Positions 25,921 to 39,130 of a DNA stretch of 64,000 nt are shown here, in pieces. Position 1 is the first letter of the stretch, and the number at the start of each line of letters is the position of its first letter. This DNA is from Brienomyrus brachyistius. Lineage: Eukaryota > Chordata > Actinopteri > Osteoglossiformes > Mormyridae. The DNA lies in the NCBI RefSeq assembly GCF_023856365.1, contig NC_064552.1, forward strand, positions 9,072,660-9,136,659, given 5' to 3'. The notes below the pieces were generated by a model. It ran no database searches. It worked only from the letters and a program-made list of their open reading frames with translations, and was not told the DNA's origin. The position numbers were made by a program, and so were the translations under genes.

Positions 25921-28470
25921 GAGTCCTGAAAACGAGCATGATAAAGGAACTCTAAAATTTTGTGTGTTCAGCGCCTGTGAGCGAATGGAAATCAATAACA
26001 TTTGCTTGTGACTGGAAATGACGTTTCGCCCTGAAGTGTTCGAGTCTGTGGCTCAGTAAAGCCTCTTTCGTTGGAGATTTAAACGCGTGGCTTTGGGACC
26101 CCTTAGGCCAACTGTAAGTGCCTGGGGATTTTCCTGGTGGTGGTGGTGATGTTGCGGGGTGGGGTGTGGTGGGGTGGGGCGGGTGTGTCATAAATTTGGA
26201 TCAATTAAGAAATTTCTGTGCAAGCCTTTAGAGGTGGAGCCATGTTTCTCAAGATGTCAGTGCAATTAAAATCCGTCTATTAATTAGAAGTGTGTTATTT
26301 CATTAGGATAATAGGATTAGCATTCCTTGTCTATAGCTGTGTTTTACATGTTCCAGGTCTTTGGGGAAATTCTTCTGTACTAATAATTAAATAGTCTGTC
26401 TTTAACTGGTTTTGTATCTGAGTGGACAAGTCATGTAAAGTAAATGCTTATTTTATCCCACTGAGGTTTTCTCAGCTGCTTATTTTTCCTATTTTCCCAA
26501 ACCCAGAACCGTGACGTGATAAAGATGTTCGGTGTTGGAGGGATAATATATCCACCTGTATCAGTACCCAAAAAAAAACTATGTTCTGTAAATTTCACAT
26601 TTTTATAATCGCTATAGATTTACTTCTATCCATCGGTTTTCCTTCTCCTACGCAGACTTCGCATAGCAAAATAATGAATTTGTGCGAATGAACCAATGCA
26701 GAGATGTTCGGCGATAGCGATCAACAAACTCTCTCTGTAATGAGCGAAACTTTGCTTACATTTTTAAATGTAAATAAAAGCAACAAGGTCCCCATAATAC
26801 AGCCCGATGCTAAGAAGCAGAAACCTAATCTAACTCGCTCCTTCATATTAAAGCTGTCAGGAAATTCAAGGCTCCTGGCTTTTTCCCCCTTAAACTAGAA
26901 TGGACAACTGATCATTGTCACATGTAGTAGGTCCTTCTTTCTCTTTCACAGAAAAGAGAGAAAAGTTGCTTTACTGCACGAAAGAGGTATTTCTGTCACT
27001 TGTACATTACATTGCTGTCCATCTGAGCTCTTCAGTCTCCCTTTGCGTACTACTTTTAGGGTTAATAAGGTGTAATTTAAATCCAGAATCCCTGACAGTA
27101 CATTTTCCAGCAGTATGGCTTGTAGGTTCTGCATGGCGGTCCGGATCAAAGACTGGTTATCTCTGATATTGAGCTGTTCTAACCTCTGTCCACTCTGATT
27201 AAATGCAGGGTGCTGTGAATTTCCTAGTTAATCAGGACTAGCTTTCAGAGGCAGCTCTGGACTAGGGAAGTGACCATGCATTGGAAAAAGTAAATAATTT
27301 AAATGCTGTAATGAACACCATTGCAAACAAACAAGCAAACAAACAAGTAAAAGTAGGGTCGCGTGTGTGTGGCCGGAAGCAACTTTCTAATGCCAGAGAT
27401 GACCGCCAACTTATCTGACGGTTTCTCATGAATCGGAGGATGACATCAAGCGACCTTCATAAGGAACGGGAAACATTACGTGGGGGTGTGAAGTGCACTG
27501 CAGAGTTTGTATCAGGCTCACAGAAGCAGGACTGAAGTTCCATAATGCAAGAAGAAGCCCTTCATCAATGAGGAACAGAAAAACCAGGCTGCAGTTTGCA
27601 AAAAAAATATATTATTCACAGATGAACACCCATACATTGAGAAATGAGTGAAACAAAACATTGTGCTGTGGTCTCTTAATTTTTTCCAGAGCTGTGTGTG
27701 TGTGTGTGTGTGTATCATGGTCTATCAAATGAGAACTTGCTTTGAACCAAGCATGGACAGGCCCTAACAAAATCATATAATGGTATATTAATAATGACAA
27801 TGCTGGAGTTGTTTTGTAAATGTACCACATTTCATTACCTTCAATTAATTAATGATCTAAACGCTACCAGAATAATGCCATGCATATTATACCCTGGGCA
27901 GAGTTCACGGATAAACAACCTGTCATTCGCTTAGTCCAGTTATTTACGGTGTTTTACAAGGCTCACATTACGGATGCGCGGAGTGTTTTCTGAAGGTTGC
28001 AATTCTGCGTCTATGTTCAGGAATTTCCCGCAAACCTACTAGGGTGAGAGCACAACTTCATGTAAGGATGACCCTGCTGCCGGATGGGTGGTGAAAAACA
28101 AAGAAAGGAATCAGAGTCAGCCAACATACTTTTTACACAAGCACAGTGGATTTCTGGGTAATTTTTCCAATCATTTCAATAAAGTACGGTATATCATTAC
28201 TGACAGCGTCATGTTACTGTACGTGGTGGTGCTACTCACCAGGTCTTGTTTCTGAAAATGTAGCTTGGCTTGTGACACACGTTGACGCTCCTTCATACGG
28301 TGTCCACTGCCTTGTGCCCTTTGTTGTATGGGATATGTTCCAGGCTAACTAGAACCCTCTGTCCTGCATGAGAGCTTAGAAGACAGACGACACTGACACT
28401 CTGCCCTTGATTTTGCTCCTGCAGTCACTCTGGATACTTACAAGACATATTCTGCCCATTATTTAATACA
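25921..28470. other. intergenic, no supported gene
   Basis: Unique sequence with GGTGG/GGGGTG low-complexity at 26145-26185, CAAACAAACAAG repeats near 27325 and a (GT)n run at 27693-27713. No gene recognised. Confidence 0.6.
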
Positions 28471-28472
28471 AA

Positions 28473-28730
28473 GCTGCCAACTCTCACATTTTTGCTGTGA
28501 CACGCTTTCAGACTCTCACACTAATGCGAGAAATCTTTTGGAAAATCTTTATTAATCCATTATAAACCTAAAATTAGCTACATGAAGAGCAATGGGGTAG
28601 TTTGCAAACCCTCCAGACTATTTACAAGGTAATAAAAGTCTTACATGCATGTAAATGCATCTGTCTGTGAGCGCAGACTTGTCTCAAATTGAAAATCTCA
28701 AGCGAGCCAGCTGACCAGAGTTGCTAATCC
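28473..28730 (+). mobile_element. dispersed repeat, copy A (GGGTTGCCA-type termini)
   Basis: It shares a long colinear match with 40812-41053: CGCTTTCAGACTCTCACAC, CCATTATAAACC, GGGGTAGTTTGCAAACCCT, AGACTATTTACAAG and CTTACATGCATGTAAA. Its ends (GCTGCCAACTC / GAGTTGCTAATCC) look like an eroded inverted repeat. No ORF; probably a non-autonomous DNA element. Confidence 0.75.
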
Positions 28731-31700
28731 TGGTAATACACATTTAATAGATAAGCGCAACCAACATCAAAGTCTAAATGTGTCACGACACCTTACTGCT
28801 GGTGAAAAATGACTTGGTGTAAACTCAAGCTCAATTTCTATAATTATTGACAGGACAGCAGGTTAAGGCTGTGACAGCTGAATTTGATTCTTGCCAATAA
28901 AAAATAATCGAGAAATTTCTGGATATTCCCATATCGTGCCAAGGAAGCGCAGGCTACTATCCTGAAAAAGTGCCTCACGCAAAGACCGACACTGAAAATA
29001 AGATCAACCTTTTGACTTTCATCTGGTTGTTACCCAGCGGTTTCATCTTCTAGAGCTCTGTTTTCAGCCATCAGAGGGGAGTTTAGCGGTGGGCCGAGTC
29101 TTGTGGAGGTTAGATTGCCGGGGACTTCAGAAGTGCCACATGAATACACTCTAAAAGTGTTTTAATTACCTTGTCAGATATAATGCAAATTAAGAGAGGA
29201 ATCTTTGACCTCGCAGTACCTCAGAGAGATAGAAACTTTGTACGGCCACAGATTTTCTACACATGCAGAACACTGGGTAATATATTAAAATGTGCACGTG
29301 TGAATTTTTAAGGCCCTTAGATACCCTCTGCACTTTTCTCAGAGTGACGGACGCGCTTGGGCATCAAATACCTGTACACCTGATGCATAAAATAATACAT
29401 CCCTGCTCCAACTTTTGAACAGTTTTTGTATTATGTTTCTTAGGAGATTTATTTCAGAGTGGGTAGATGAGATAATGTTACAAGGACCTGGCCAAAACGG
29501 TGTGACAGACCCATCTAAATTTAATCCTGGCCAGTTCAATACCATTTTTTTTTTTTGCCCGAGTTTGCTAGTTCTTGATTAGAATGTTGACGTTTTACTT
29601 GGAATTAACCTGATTAATGTAATTCAACGTTAAAGCCCGTACCTCAGCATTTCACATGATCAGGAGAGATGGATTAGGAAAGAAAGGTTTCAAATTGAAT
29701 ACACATCTCCCTCTTCAGCCTGTTAATTGTGCAGTTTACCACTACCTGAGTCACTGACCACTGCTATTTAGTCAAACTAATGATGATGCACAGACGAACC
29801 CTTCCCAAGATAATTAAAAAACGTTCACACCCTGTTTTCTTGCATTACTTGCATTCGTTTTTTTTTTTTTGCCTGTGAACTGACGTATGCACACTCTCAA
29901 AAATATCGAACCTGTCTCTCCCGGCGGTGTCTAGGAAGGTGACACTGAGTCCTTAGATCAGTCTTTCGGCATAGTTTGCTGGAAAACAACTTTATTTTGA
30001 AATCTATCCCCTATCACTCATTATTGACCGGTGCAGATCTGACTCTCTCTTGGTCTCCAGCTTCAACGCCTCAAGTGAATTTCTTTAGTCTCTCTGTCGC
30101 CACATCTGTGATTGGCGTCACATCCGCGATGCCCTAATGGGGGGGCGGGATCCGTTCTCGTCATCTTTTTGTCCCAAAGAAACGGTACAATTACTTCGAC
30201 AATAAATAAAGCCACGTGGCTGATGGTCCATGGATCGCCAGAATCTGTGGTGCATTGACGCTTCGCTCACCTAGGTCTCCCATGACCCCCCAGCTTCTCT
30301 GATTACACCCGAGGTTTACAATATGCCTCGGTCATTTACCGTCCTTGTCACACTTTTTCAGTGGCGGGCGTGACCCCTCGGAACACCTTCCCACGTCCCG
30401 TTTTGGCGGGACACCGGAATATATGTACGTGAATAAATGGGGCATCTCGGAATCTTCCCGACCCCTGCTTCCATTGATAAGAACGGGATCCGCGGTAATT
30501 TATAATGCTGTTAGCGGGGTCGCTCGTTCCTCCCGTGGAGGTGTCTGTCACCTTTGGTGAAGGAGGGCCCGCAGGCGGCACTGGGAGAGCTCTGTCTCTG
30601 CTTTACAATTCCACACACATGGCTGCGGGCTAAGTGACATCAAGCCTCATTATTTTCATCACATGCCACATTTGTAACCTGTTAGCGGCTAAATTGTGAT
30701 AAAATGGGCCCGTGGCCCTTCCCGGCGCCTCTCTGTGCTGGCTGGACTTTTCCCCCGCGCCGGGAGGGTTAATTGGCTCACCGTTGCCATGGTCTTTTCT
30801 CCCCGGCTGCCAGTCCGGGGCCACGTGAAGGGGAACGAGGCGTTCTTATTTCTCATCGAAGTGGCTCGACGCAACAACCGACCAGCGTGTGCTAAATTAG
30901 CAGATAGCGGGAGCGACGCACTGTGACCGGCAGCGCTGGTGTTCGTCGTGGAAGCGGACGACTCGAACCAAAGGCCGGAGAAAATGAATTTCTTAAGAAA
31001 GGAATCTCTTAAGATATCTTATTCAAAGGGGTCATATATTACATTGTCTCTACTTTTATTGCCTGCAAGATCTACCAGTTCATTTGATGGGACTGTACCA
31101 CCAAACCACTACGCACCTGTGCGTTTAACGAAGGAAAAACTGCACAACGGTTCTGCCAAAAGTGCTGCGAGCTGGAGAATTTAGAATGTGAACACGTGCC
31201 AATAGCATTACATTGCTCACAAACAAATTACCCATACTCCCTTTGGTCAATGTAGAGAATCAACCAATATACATTAATCTGTCTGTTATAATTTAAGTAT
31301 CAAGTTGAAATCAGTTACAAATACAGCCCCCCCTTGTATACTATGTGATAGAAGTTGAAGGAGGTGCTGACTGTCGTTTGACATATTTCTAAACCTTCGG
31401 TTAAAAACTTTTCTCCCTAAAAAAATGAATCTCAGTCTACACTTGTGCAGTCGGAAAGAGCGATTCGTTCTCGTTTAGTGGTGGATGATGATGGACAGTG
31501 AAGCAGCGCTTGTAAGTGCATGTAGATCTGACAGAAAATGCGGTTCTGATTTTTAAGAATGAAATCTCTCTTAAGCTGTACTGAAACCCAGGGGCGAAAG
31601 GGAAAAAAAAAATAATAATAAAATGAGCAGCACAGCCGGTCCATGGAAACTGAGGTATGGAAAGGAAAGCAGTTCTCAATTTATGCAACAGCCAGTCCTG

Positions 31701-34378
31701 AGCATATGCTGAAATAATTAAGGGGGAAAAAAATCTCTCGCTTGCGCAAACTTCCAATTGCCAAAAAAATAATCTGTCTCAAACAAAGGAAAGACCCCCA
31801 TGGTGCTTGGGTCTACAGTTTCTGTCATATATATTCCTCGGAGGATTCAGATGACAAAACACAGAAAGTTGTTTTGTCCCTCTTCCTGTCACATTACACC
31901 CCTTAGCCGGAATTTTTTTTTCATGTTGTCTCGCTGTCTGCGCTGTCAGCCTGTAGCCTGGCACCTGCTCTCATGTTCCTAATTAGTCTTATTTAATTAA
32001 TTATATTCGGCAGCACATCTTCTTATCTCTCGTTCCTCTGCTCGTTCTCTCTCTCTCTCTCTCTTTTTTCCATCAACTTTAAACTAGGTGTAAGGAGACC
32101 TGCTCTTGCGCCCTAATAACATTGCCCTGGGGAACTTTTTTGACCCTAGTTCCGCAGTTTAAGTGCCGAGGCGTTTTCCTGAACGATGTTCATTGTGCAT
32201 AATAATGATGTTTACTGATTGGGAAACATTACTCAGTGCCATATGCTTGTCTGTGCCTTATACAGTCCCGTTGTGTTACAGTATGGTGGAATACAGTACG
32301 ATAGATATTACAGGAGCCGAGAATAAAGTTTTATACGCATAACGACGCCGTTACTGTAAATTAGAAGACAGTATTTCTTTTTAAACTTTGTATCTTTTCC
32401 TAATTTACAATTGTTTATTGTTTATATTTCAAAGGCTGTAACAATTTTTTGTTGCATGAAATTAACTAGCAACACACTAACAATAGATATATTACTATAT
32501 TACGTTAGAAGATCTTTTACTCAGTTAAATGTTTCTTCTGAATGAGGAGCCTCGTGTACTCATTTGAAGGCTCTCTGCCTCGTTTCATGTCAGCAGAATG
32601 AGGTTTGTGACATCAGAATGAAGGAAATTTATATGAATTTTATTCTTGGTTTTGCTAATTCAAAAGGTACAGCTAAACGAACCATGTTTCATCAGTATGG
32701 CTTTCATAAGGGAAAATCTCAAGAACTCTAAGTATAGAGATAGAGGACAAAACATTAAGTCAGTCTTGGAGTTGACAAAATGTCTTCTCCTTTTGGTTAA
32801 CAAGAATAATAGCATTTCACAACAAAAGGTTAAATGTACCCAGGTGCCCAAATGACCTGTTTACAGAATTATTCAATAAAAGAAAATAATTCACAAACAT
32901 TTTTATTTTTACTTTTGCTATGAAATGTTACCCCATGGCTGCAAAGAACCTAACATATTCCACTGGGAGATGTCAAGTTACCTACATGTTCATTGTCTAC
33001 TTAAGCAACCTGTATGAATGGTTAATGCAAATAATGAGCAACCCAAAGAAGATGAGAGATGTCCACGTATTTACTGGGTTTTGTTAGCTACACTAGGATG
33101 TGACACACATTCAGTCATAAAACTTTAATAGCTAAAAAAACTTTTTAAAGCATTGTATCATTAATTAGTGTTTTGTTACAATAATATCCCAAAAAGCATG
33201 TAAATGCAGCTACACATTCTGACAAATGCCGACCACAGCGTACAAAACCAGTGATCGGATCTTCACTTGTTAGCATGCTAGGAATCATCAGAGCTTAACA
33301 CTGATAGCTTGATGTAAATTAAGCGACGCTAGAAACCCTAGATACTATTTTTTTTTTCTTGAAGACAGTGTTCAATTAAGCGCAGATGTTTACAACAAAT
33401 GCTGACATAACCATTCTTATACAATGTCCATGATTATTACACTTAATAAATATGGGTTGGATAAATCATAATCTGTCAAATAGAAATTTTTGAGTTTTGT
33501 TGAAGGTTATATTTTAAAAATTTCCGAACAGTGTCATATTCAAAGCAGGCCACTAATAAAGCAATTAACACTGCAAAATTAACACTACACTGAGACACAG
33601 TGATAACTCTGTATGAAGTTTGTCTGATTCTGTTGTTGTACTGTACCTGAAATTAATGAATTTATACAACAAATGTGAATCTGTTTGTTTAAAACGTTAA
33701 TATTTTTGTCTTTCAGAAGTAGACTCAAGACCATATAAATATTTATTCTGAATACAAATAAAAAAAACTCTTGCAGTTGATTCTGCATTTGTTTAAATTG
33801 TTACAATTGACAAAACAGAGCAGCCTGACACTGCAGTGATGAACTGAATTTAAGATGACACAATTTCATAATGTGTGAAAAGTGGTGTGTTCACACTGTT
33901 GTCTTCTGATGCAGCTACTGCAGTCTCTGGAGGGCGTGGCATGTTATAAACCTCTCTGACCACTATCAGCCAATGGGATGACAGGGTGAGACAGGAGTGT
34001 GGGAACTGAGGGGGGTGGGGGGATGTGTACTCCCCAATATTAATTTGGATTCATTCACCCTCCCCACAACAAAAAAGAACTTTATATATAACTTGCCCCG
34101 CCCCAATATCAAACTCTCTCCTACACCATTTCAGTGAGATGAAGTGTAGGGTTATTTTGTCATTGAGAAGCTGAAATTATAATTAGAGCTTTACGTTTAA
34201 ACAAGATTTACTGAAATTAGATGACATACAGTAGCTGAATTAATTATATTTATATAGTCATGTCAAAGTTTTGTCTTGTCCCGACAGTTGGTTGTGGTTG
34301 ACAGAATAATTATCCAGAGCTGTATTTACTCACGGAAAGCATTATTTAACGATTTCTTTTGCCAGCTAAAACTTAAGG
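28731..34378. other. intergenic, no supported gene
   Basis: Unique sequence, partly CpG-rich at 30120-30930. A (TC)n run lies at 32044-32064. ORFs are all small and overlap on opposite strands. A CpG-containing stretch at 30590-30920 is listed separately. Confidence 0.6.
30590..30920. promoter_or_regulatory. candidate conserved element with RFX-like half site
   Basis: Non-repetitive GC-balanced DNA with CCGTTGCCATGGTC (X-box-like, 30781-30794), GGTTAATTGGC, GCTAAATTGTGATAAAATGGG and GGCCACGTGAAG (E-box). No plausible ORF. Inferred. Confidence 0.3.
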
Positions 34379-34380
34379 TA

Positions 34381-35619
34381 CAACCCTGTTTCCAACACCC
34401 CAAAGTTGGGATGCTGCGTAAAATGTAAATAAAAACAAAATGCAATCATTTGCAAATCATATAAACCTACACTTAATTGAAAATAGAACAAAGACAACAT
34501 AACAAATGTTGAAACAGAAATTTTATTATTTTCTTATGGTAAATATATGCTCAATTTGAATTTGATGTCAGAAAATCATTTCTAAAAAGCTGGGATGGGG
34601 GCAACTAAAGACTGGAAAAGTTGTTTAATGATAAAGCAGAACACCTGGTTGAATATCTCACAACTAATTAGGTTAATTGGCAGCAGGTCAGTAAGATGAT
34701 TGGGTATAAAAAAGCCCTCCCCCCCTCTGAGCAGTGAAGATGGGGAGAGGGTCACCACTCTGTGAAAGACTGCGTGGGCAAATAGTGGCACGATTTAAGA
34801 GTAATGCTCCTCAAAGTAATATTGCAAAGAATTTGAGAATTTCGTCATCTATGGAACATAACACCGCAAAAAGTTCAGAGAATGTGGAGAGTGGAATGGA
34901 AATCATGGATGCCACGTCCTCTGGGCTCAAGAGGAGAGGGACCATCCAGCTTGTTATCAGCAGACAGTTCAAAAGCCAGCATCTGTGATGGTGTGGGGGT
35001 GCATTAGTGCACATGGCTTGGGTAGCTTGCACATTTGGGAAGGCACCATTAATGCTGAAGGATATATACAGGTTTTGGAGCAACATATGCTCCCATCCCA
35101 ACGTCTTTTTCAGAGAAGGCCTTGTATATTTTAGAAATGCGATGCCAAACTGCATTCTGCATGCATGGCTCCGTCGTAGAGGAGTCCGGGTGCTAGACTG
35201 GCCTGCCTGCAGTCCAGACCTGTCACCCACTGAAAAAATTTGGCGCATCATGAAACAAAAAATACAACAAATTAGACCCTGAATTGGTGAGCAGTTGAAA
35301 TCCCATATCAGGCAAGAATGGGACAACATTTCACTTTCAAAACTCCAGCAACTGGTCTCCTCAGTTCCCAAACACTTAGAGTGTTGTTAAAAGAAGAGCT
35401 GATGCAATCCAGTGGTAAACATGCCCCTGTCCCAACTTTTTTGAAATGTGTTGCTGGCATCAAATTAAAATTGAGCATATATTAGTCATAAAACATTTAT
35501 TTGATGTTGTCTTTGTTCTATTTTCAATTAAATATGACGTATATAAGATCTGTAAATTATGGCATTCTGTTTTAATTTACGTTTTACACAGCATCCCAAC
35601 TTATTTGGATACGGGGTTG
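34381..35619 (+). mobile_element. internally deleted Tc1/mariner transposon relic
   Basis: The ends are inverted: left CAACCCTGTTTCC...AGTTGGGATGC, right GCATCCCAACTT...ACGGGGTTG. TA dinucleotides flank both sides (34379-34380, 35620-35621), as in Tc1/mariner insertion. Length is 1239 bp, against about 1.6 kb for intact relatives as I recall. Remnant transposase reads in plus frames: an N-terminal helix-turn-helix part at 34734-34850, an in-frame jump over the missing middle, a stop near 34986, then 35007-35282 with DWPACSPDLSPTEKIW, the DDE-family signature. The first catalytic Asp segment is deleted and the second is lost in a degraded stretch, so it is inactive. Confidence 0.93.
34734..35282 (+). 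pseudogene. Tc1-like transposase pseudogene
   Basis: Two plus-strand ORF pieces, 34734-34988 (84 codons) and 35007-35282 (91 codons), represent the start and end of a Tc1-family transposase. The first begins MKMGRGSPLCERLRGQIV, the DNA-binding helix-turn-helix, and runs past an internal deletion into the [19 protein letters not shown] region before a stop. The second carries the C-terminal DWPACSPDLSPTEKIW motif, where the final catalytic Glu is kept. Homology continues past 35282 to about 35390 after a stop (VVKRRADAI-like end). The antisense 186-codon ORF here is only a shadow. Confidence 0.9.
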
Positions 35620-36729
35620 TACATACACACGTTTAGGTTAAGTCATGTGGTTTTTAATTAATTATTTGAATATCTTACATTTTTTTTACAAGCATTTACA
35701 GCACCTAGCTGATGTATCTTTGTGGAACTGTGACTGTGACTGAATCAGTTGATGTCTAGGTCACATTTAAGTTTGGCAAGGTAAATAAACTTAAAACAAT
35801 CAGCTAGACTGTACTGGCTAAGTGGGCTTTTGGTTTTTTTTTCCTTTGTATGAGAAGATTTTCTGCTTTTTTTTGAGTGAATGCAGCACTGCGTGCCAGC
35901 AGTGTCTATCGAGATGTTTTCAACGAAATGAACAATGAGTGCAGGGACTTTCCCCGAGGAGCAATCAGACCGAGTACAGAGGTACCAGGGTCCAGCTAAA
36001 GTAACGTTTAAACGGTTCTGTACAGCCTAGATTGCCATTCCAGACTTCAACAATAAAGCCAGCTCTTTGCCAAGCTTATGCTACTTTATACCTTCGTCCC
36101 AATGAATAACGCATCCGTGGAAATTAATGCATTGTTTCTTTAGTACACATACTCTGTTATAAACTAGTAAATAAGCGGATGTAACAACAGTGATACCTTT
36201 TTATCCCTTTAAAGAATTTCACTTCAGCCCAACAGAGCAAATTATATTTGTTTCATTATTACATTTCATTTTATATAATTCTTTTGTGAATATTTTATTG
36301 TATGTATAAAAATATATATTACAGAAATTAACCATTGTAACTTTTTTTTCATTTTTCATAGCAACTGAACATGAGACTTCCTTCCATTAAATGGTACATA
36401 TTTAGTTATTTATGTGTATGGAATAGCCACAAGAAAATTATAGCGTTGCTTATATATATATGTGTAAAAAACTGTAATTGGGCTGTTAGTAGTGTGTAAA
36501 AGCGGTCTAATAATTGCCAGCCGCCCTGATGGTGTATGGAGCGTGCCTTGCATTCGAGTAAACACAGTAGGCCGGCGGTCCTGGTTCTGTCCAAGTTGTG
36601 CATGGATTCATGTGGGCACCGGCCTGGAAAGAGCCTCGGGTTCTGTTTCCTGATCCCGGAGAGGACGGTCTGCCAAAGGAGTCTGCATGGCAGCTGCCCC
36701 GGTGTCCTCCTCTTACAGCACGATCCTTC

Positions 36730-36940
36730 TCCAGCCCAAGAAAGGTCCCATTAATAATTCACCCCTTGATCAACGCCGCAACAAAGGGGAAGATCAAACC
36801 TTTGGCAGCAGCGCAGGAGCTGCAGCCTGATAGTATTTCCCCCTAAATAGCTTTGCATTGACCATATGGACATCATAATTACCCCGCAGTCCAAAATCAC
36901 ACGCTAATTAGTTTTTGTAGATATTGCCCTTCCTTCATTA
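36730..36940. promoter_or_regulatory. candidate element with clustered TCF/LEF-like sites
   Basis: Within 35 bp there are CCTTGATC (36764-36771), ACAAAGG (36781-36787) and GATCAAA (36792-36798), all close to the TCF/LEF core. CATTAATAATTC and CTAATTAG homeodomain cores flank them. Wnt responsiveness is inferred from motifs only. Confidence 0.35.
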
Positions 36941-37130
36941 ATTTGTTGTTGTAAAATGTGATCCTTTTCCCGGGCTGTTATTTTGAAAATGTTTCTAAAG
37001 GTATTACTTTAAAAAAAAAAGTACATAAAAAAAACAAAACAATATGATGCAATATAACTTCGTTTTTTCTATGTGTCATGTTCTGTCCCAAAGGAACCAT
37101 GGGAAATACAAGGACTGAGGGAAGGGTAAT

Positions 37131-37152
37131 GGTTAGGGTTAGGGTTAGGGTT
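37131..37152. repeat. short interstitial telomere-like tract
   Basis: Three and a half GGTTAG units (vertebrate telomere repeat) in unique DNA. Could be a chance microsatellite or a repair scar. Confidence 0.85.
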
Positions 37153-38219
37153 CAGGACGTGCACTGAGAACCTGCATGACATGGATGTAGGCGCGGTTAG
37201 AGAACTTCAAACTAAAACATAAGCTACCATGCGCACTCTGCACACAAAGAGCATATTGGACCCACTGGATCGTTTGTCAGTGAAGGCGATGGGGCAGTGG
37301 TGTTGTGGGGGTAGATGGGGGAGGATGTGGGTTACAGGACGCTGGTCATCGGGTGTTGGGACACCCCCCATTTCTCTCAATTTCTCACTAAGTTAAGGCT
37401 GTATTACAAACACTCGTGCTCAGTTGCGGAGAGAAAACAGGTGCCAGTCCGCTCTCTGTCTATATACCATCACACTCCTGCAGTGAAATTTCAAACGTAT
37501 CCTATACTGGTTTGACCTTATCCAGCTTATTCTGATAAACTCTTTAAGCATAATTCAGACGTTGGGCAGAATCTTGTCATTTTGTAGGGTAATTTTTGAA
37601 TGTAGGTACTAAATTTATGCAAAATTTGTGCGCTGCCACGCAAGGCGGTACGAAGCGTCATTTGGCATGTCTGCTTTTAATGCGCTACTAGGAAAAAAGA
37701 AGGCCCCACCTCAGTAGTTTTAACTGAAGTATTGAGAATAGTGTGCCTGAAATCTGTTGCATGTTCTAGGCGAGTGTATGAAACCTTGGGATCAGGCGAA
37801 TGAAATATTCGCCAATATTTCAAACATGAGCTGTTTTAGCATTTAGGATGGAATGACGATTTAGACTAATAGGTAAAAAATAAATAAATAGAAATAAATG
37901 TAGAATTATTCTGAAGAAATGTAGGAGATGGGTAGCGGACAAACAGTTTGTTTTTCGAAGTTGTGGGAGTGAGTTATTTGTCGATTTCGAGGAGGAGACA
38001 GGCTGTGCCTTTGTGGGCGAAATGGTCGGGGAGAGTCAGTGAAGTCCACATGTTTATGGGTTGTAGGGACCCACATAAAATGATGCAAGGGAACACATTT
38101 GATGATCCCCCCCCTCCCCTGCAAAAATGAATATTTTTCTAAAGGTAGGTGGACTTCATTCTATTAACCTCTGCGTGGTGTTAAAGGATCTGTTTATGGA
38201 AAGGAAATGACAAGAAGTT

Positions 38220-38580
38220 GAGTTGACAGGCTTGGAGTGAGACAGTTAAATGCCCCTCACTGCTCTGGGTAATTAATAAATAAAGTGCCAGGGGAGACCT
38301 GCCACGCTTTTCTGTATGACAGGGCTGTCTCCGGTGCGCTAAAGCATTAAATGACCAATTCCTGTCAGGCTAACTTCCACCACGCTCTCTCTTGCTCCCT
38401 CTCTCTCTCCCTCTCTCTCTCTCTTTTACTTTGAGAGCTACTTTGCTCTCTTTGCACTGAGTTTTTCAGCGACTGATGGCTCTAGTTCATTTCTGCTGAA
38501 TTAATTGGTCCCTGAATGAATTCTGTTGACAGGGCAATTCATCATGTGTTTGGCCCTGACAGTGACTGGGGTTGGAGGGT
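38220..38580. promoter_or_regulatory. candidate conserved non-coding element
   Basis: GGGTAATTAATAAATAAAG (from 38267), GCATTAAATGACCAATTCC and CTGAATTAATTGGTCCC are spaced around a CT microsatellite. Homeodomain-rich and non-coding. Inferred. Confidence 0.33.
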
Positions 38581-38869
38581 GGGGCGGGCAGGCGGGGGAG
38601 GGGGGTTGGGGGTAGAGGAATAGGGGTGAGGTGGGGGGAGTGGTTGAGGGGGTTAGGGAAAAAAAGAATGGGGGGTTGATGATTCTGCCTTTTTTTTTTT
38701 TTTTATCCGCTGCATGTTCCCCTCCCTCCCCCAGTTTAGACCCTTAACTGGAAGGATGAGCCTCTGTCAAACTGGGGAAGGGGATTTATTCTGAGTTTTC
38801 AGGGTTCCCTGGGTTGCAAACAAACAAACCCCTTTGGCAGGCCACGCTGATTAGACCCTGCCTTTGTCT

Positions 38870-39130
38870 GCTTTAACAGATCTCTACTTGATTGGGCAGT
38901 CAGGTCAGCGCCTCCCCTTGGACTTCTAGCCCTCTTACGCGATGCGTGACAAAATCACATATCCAGGCGTATTACATTAGTGTTTAATTGCGCCATGTAT
39001 CACCCAATAGCCATTAGAGGTAATTATTTTCTGGCCAAAGGAAAATGAGTTTTGGCTGAGACTGGAAGTGGCCTGATTTGGCAAACGACAAGCCACCCAG
39101 TCAATCGTTTTGGCCGAGTTTGGTAGTCAC
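38870..39130. promoter_or_regulatory. candidate conserved element with Pax2/5-like half site
   Basis: GCGTGAC at 38944-38950 (complement GTCACGC) is the Pax2/5/8 paired-domain half site, so autoregulation is conceivable. Nearby are GTGTTTAATTGCGCC, CACCCAATAGCC and GGTAATTATTTTC (from 39019). Non-repetitive, no ORF. Inferred. Confidence 0.33.

Noticed and set aside
34811..35371. 186-codon minus-strand ORF
   Set aside because: It is the antisense of the Tc1 transposase relic; the plus strand carries the family motifs.
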